From NCBI RefSeq assembly GCF_002896875.1, contig NZ_CP023278.1, forward strand, positions 1-64,000: a stretch of DNA of 64,000 nt, written 5' to 3'. Position 1 is the stretch's first letter, and every line of letters begins with the position of its first letter. A program made the translations under genes and the position numbers. Under the pieces are notes generated by a model. It was not told the DNA's origin. It saw only the letters and a program-made list of their open reading frames with translations, and searched no databases. Of this stretch, positions 63,468 to 64,000 are shown piece by piece. The stretch is from Nostoc sp. CENA543. Lineage in GTDB: Bacteria > Cyanobacteriota > Cyanobacteriia > Cyanobacteriales > Nostocaceae.

Positions 63468-64000
63468 ATGACCTGCTGCCTAAATCCAGCTTGCCACAAC
63501 CCACCCCATCCCGACGGTGTAAATTTCTGTTCTAGCTGCGGTGTTCCCTTAACCGTGCTGAGAAACCGCTATCGCCCGGTGAAATCATTAGGTGGCGGAG
63601 GATTTGGTAAGACTTATTTAGCAGAAGACATCGACAAATTAAACGAGCCTTGTGTCATCAAGCAATTCGCACCGCAAGTCCAAGGAACAGGCGCACTCAA
63701 CAAAGCCACCGAACTATTTGAGCAAGAAGCCAAACGACTGCAACAGTTAGGCAAACATCCGCAAATTCCCACACTGTTAGCTTATTTCAATGAAGATAAT
63801 CGCCTTTATTTAGTGCAGGAGTTCATCGACGGGCAGAATTTATTAAAAGAATTACGAAATCAGGGAAATTTCACAGAGAAGCAAGTTAGAGAGTTATTGC
63901 AGGATTTATTGGATATTCTCAAAACAGTTCATCAACAAAAAGTCATTCACCGCGATATCAAACCAGAGAATATCATTCGTGACAGCAATGGGAAGTTGGT
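63468..64000 (+). CDS. Ser/Thr protein kinase, N-terminal part (runs off window)
   Basis: Open from ATG 63468 to the window end (177 codons) with no stop. It starts with a zinc-ribbon-like CCLNPACHNP...CSSC (C4, C9, C21, C24), then the kinase nucleotide loop GGGGFGKTYLAED, a lysine in CVIKQF, and the catalytic HRDIKPENII near residue 166. The arrangement matches the kinase at 28709-30691. What follows the kinase domain cannot be seen. Confidence 0.88.
   Translation, partial: MTCCLNPACHNPPHPDGVNFCSSCGVPLTVLRNRYRPVKSLGGGGFGKTYLAEDIDKLNEPCVIKQFAPQVQGTGALNKATELFEQEAKRLQQLGKHPQIPTLLAYFNEDNRLYLVQEFIDGQNLLKELRNQGNFTEKQVRELLQDLLDILKTVHQQKVIHRDIKPENIIRDSNGKL

Overview
The window reads as chromosome from a filamentous, heterocyst-forming cyanobacterium of the Nostoc/Anabaena/Trichormus group. 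The evidence is the HIP1 octamer GCGATCGC scattered through and between genes, a chlorophyll gene (chlH), a cyanobacterial NDH-1 subunit gene (ndhD), nitrogen-fixation genes (nifV-nifZ-nifT), xisH/xisI homologues, many GAF/histidine-kinase and Ser/Thr-kinase genes, Uma2 genes, and dense arrays of short tandem repeats (TAATGAC, TTTTGAA, GGGGATT and similar units). Base 1 is the first base of dnaA, so the record was probably rotated to the origin; about 390 bases with eight DnaA-box-like 9-mers follow dnaA, then dnaN.

Layout: (1) 1-12.1 kb: dnaA, oriC and dnaN, then a minus-strand run with a phytochrome-like three-GAF histidine kinase, an ArsA/Get3-type ATPase with an Hsp20-like tail, an Uma2 protein, small conserved proteins, a PAS-GAF histidine kinase and a ribbon-helix-helix protein. 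(2) 12.7-17.5 kb: lepA, a GT4 glycosyltransferase and a cyanophycinase-like S51 peptidase, plus-strand, with related composite repeats in opposite orientation on either side of lepA and the glycosyltransferase. (3) 17.6-27.9 kb: an accessory island with two DUF4157 cargo-type toxins sharing almost the same leader but carrying different bodies, two putative immunity genes (DUF4272, DUF2262), an AAA+ ATPase like those of extracellular contractile injection systems (eCIS), a cysteine desulfurase and a PD-(D/E)XK-like protein. A 1503-bp insertion sequence splits an Uma2 gene inside the island. No sheath, tube or baseplate gene is present. (4) 28-37 kb: peroxiredoxin Q, a Ser/Thr kinase with a beta-helix tail, a stress protein, a photolyase-like FAD domain with an apparent antenna domain as a separate gene, an Uma2 gene, a NERD-helicase, and xisH/xisI. 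(5) 37-47 kb: chlH, two nuclease-fold genes and a decayed partial duplicate, an LpxB-like gene, a small membrane protein, and a second, frameshifted IS copy. (6) 47-64 kb: an M23 peptidase, cysE, two small cyanobacterial genes, nifVZT, a 2Fe-2S protein, ndhD, an MgtC-family protein, a GST, a lytic transglycosylase, an FMN reductase, ftsH and the start of a second zinc-ribbon Ser/Thr kinase that runs off the window.

How the parts fit: most of the window is housekeeping and photosynthesis/nitrogen-fixation backbone. The least ordinary part is the 17.6-27.9 kb island, which looks like a detached cargo-and-ATPase module whose delivery machine would have to be encoded elsewhere. The strongest secondary candidates are the split photolyase-like pair and the NERD-helicase. 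The short tandem repeats are not confined to spacers: in several places they supply a start codon, a stop codon, an internal linker or a C-terminal tail. No tRNA, rRNA, CRISPR array or known riboswitch was recognised by eye. Terminators and hairpins were found by eye from complementary arms; no folding energies were computed.
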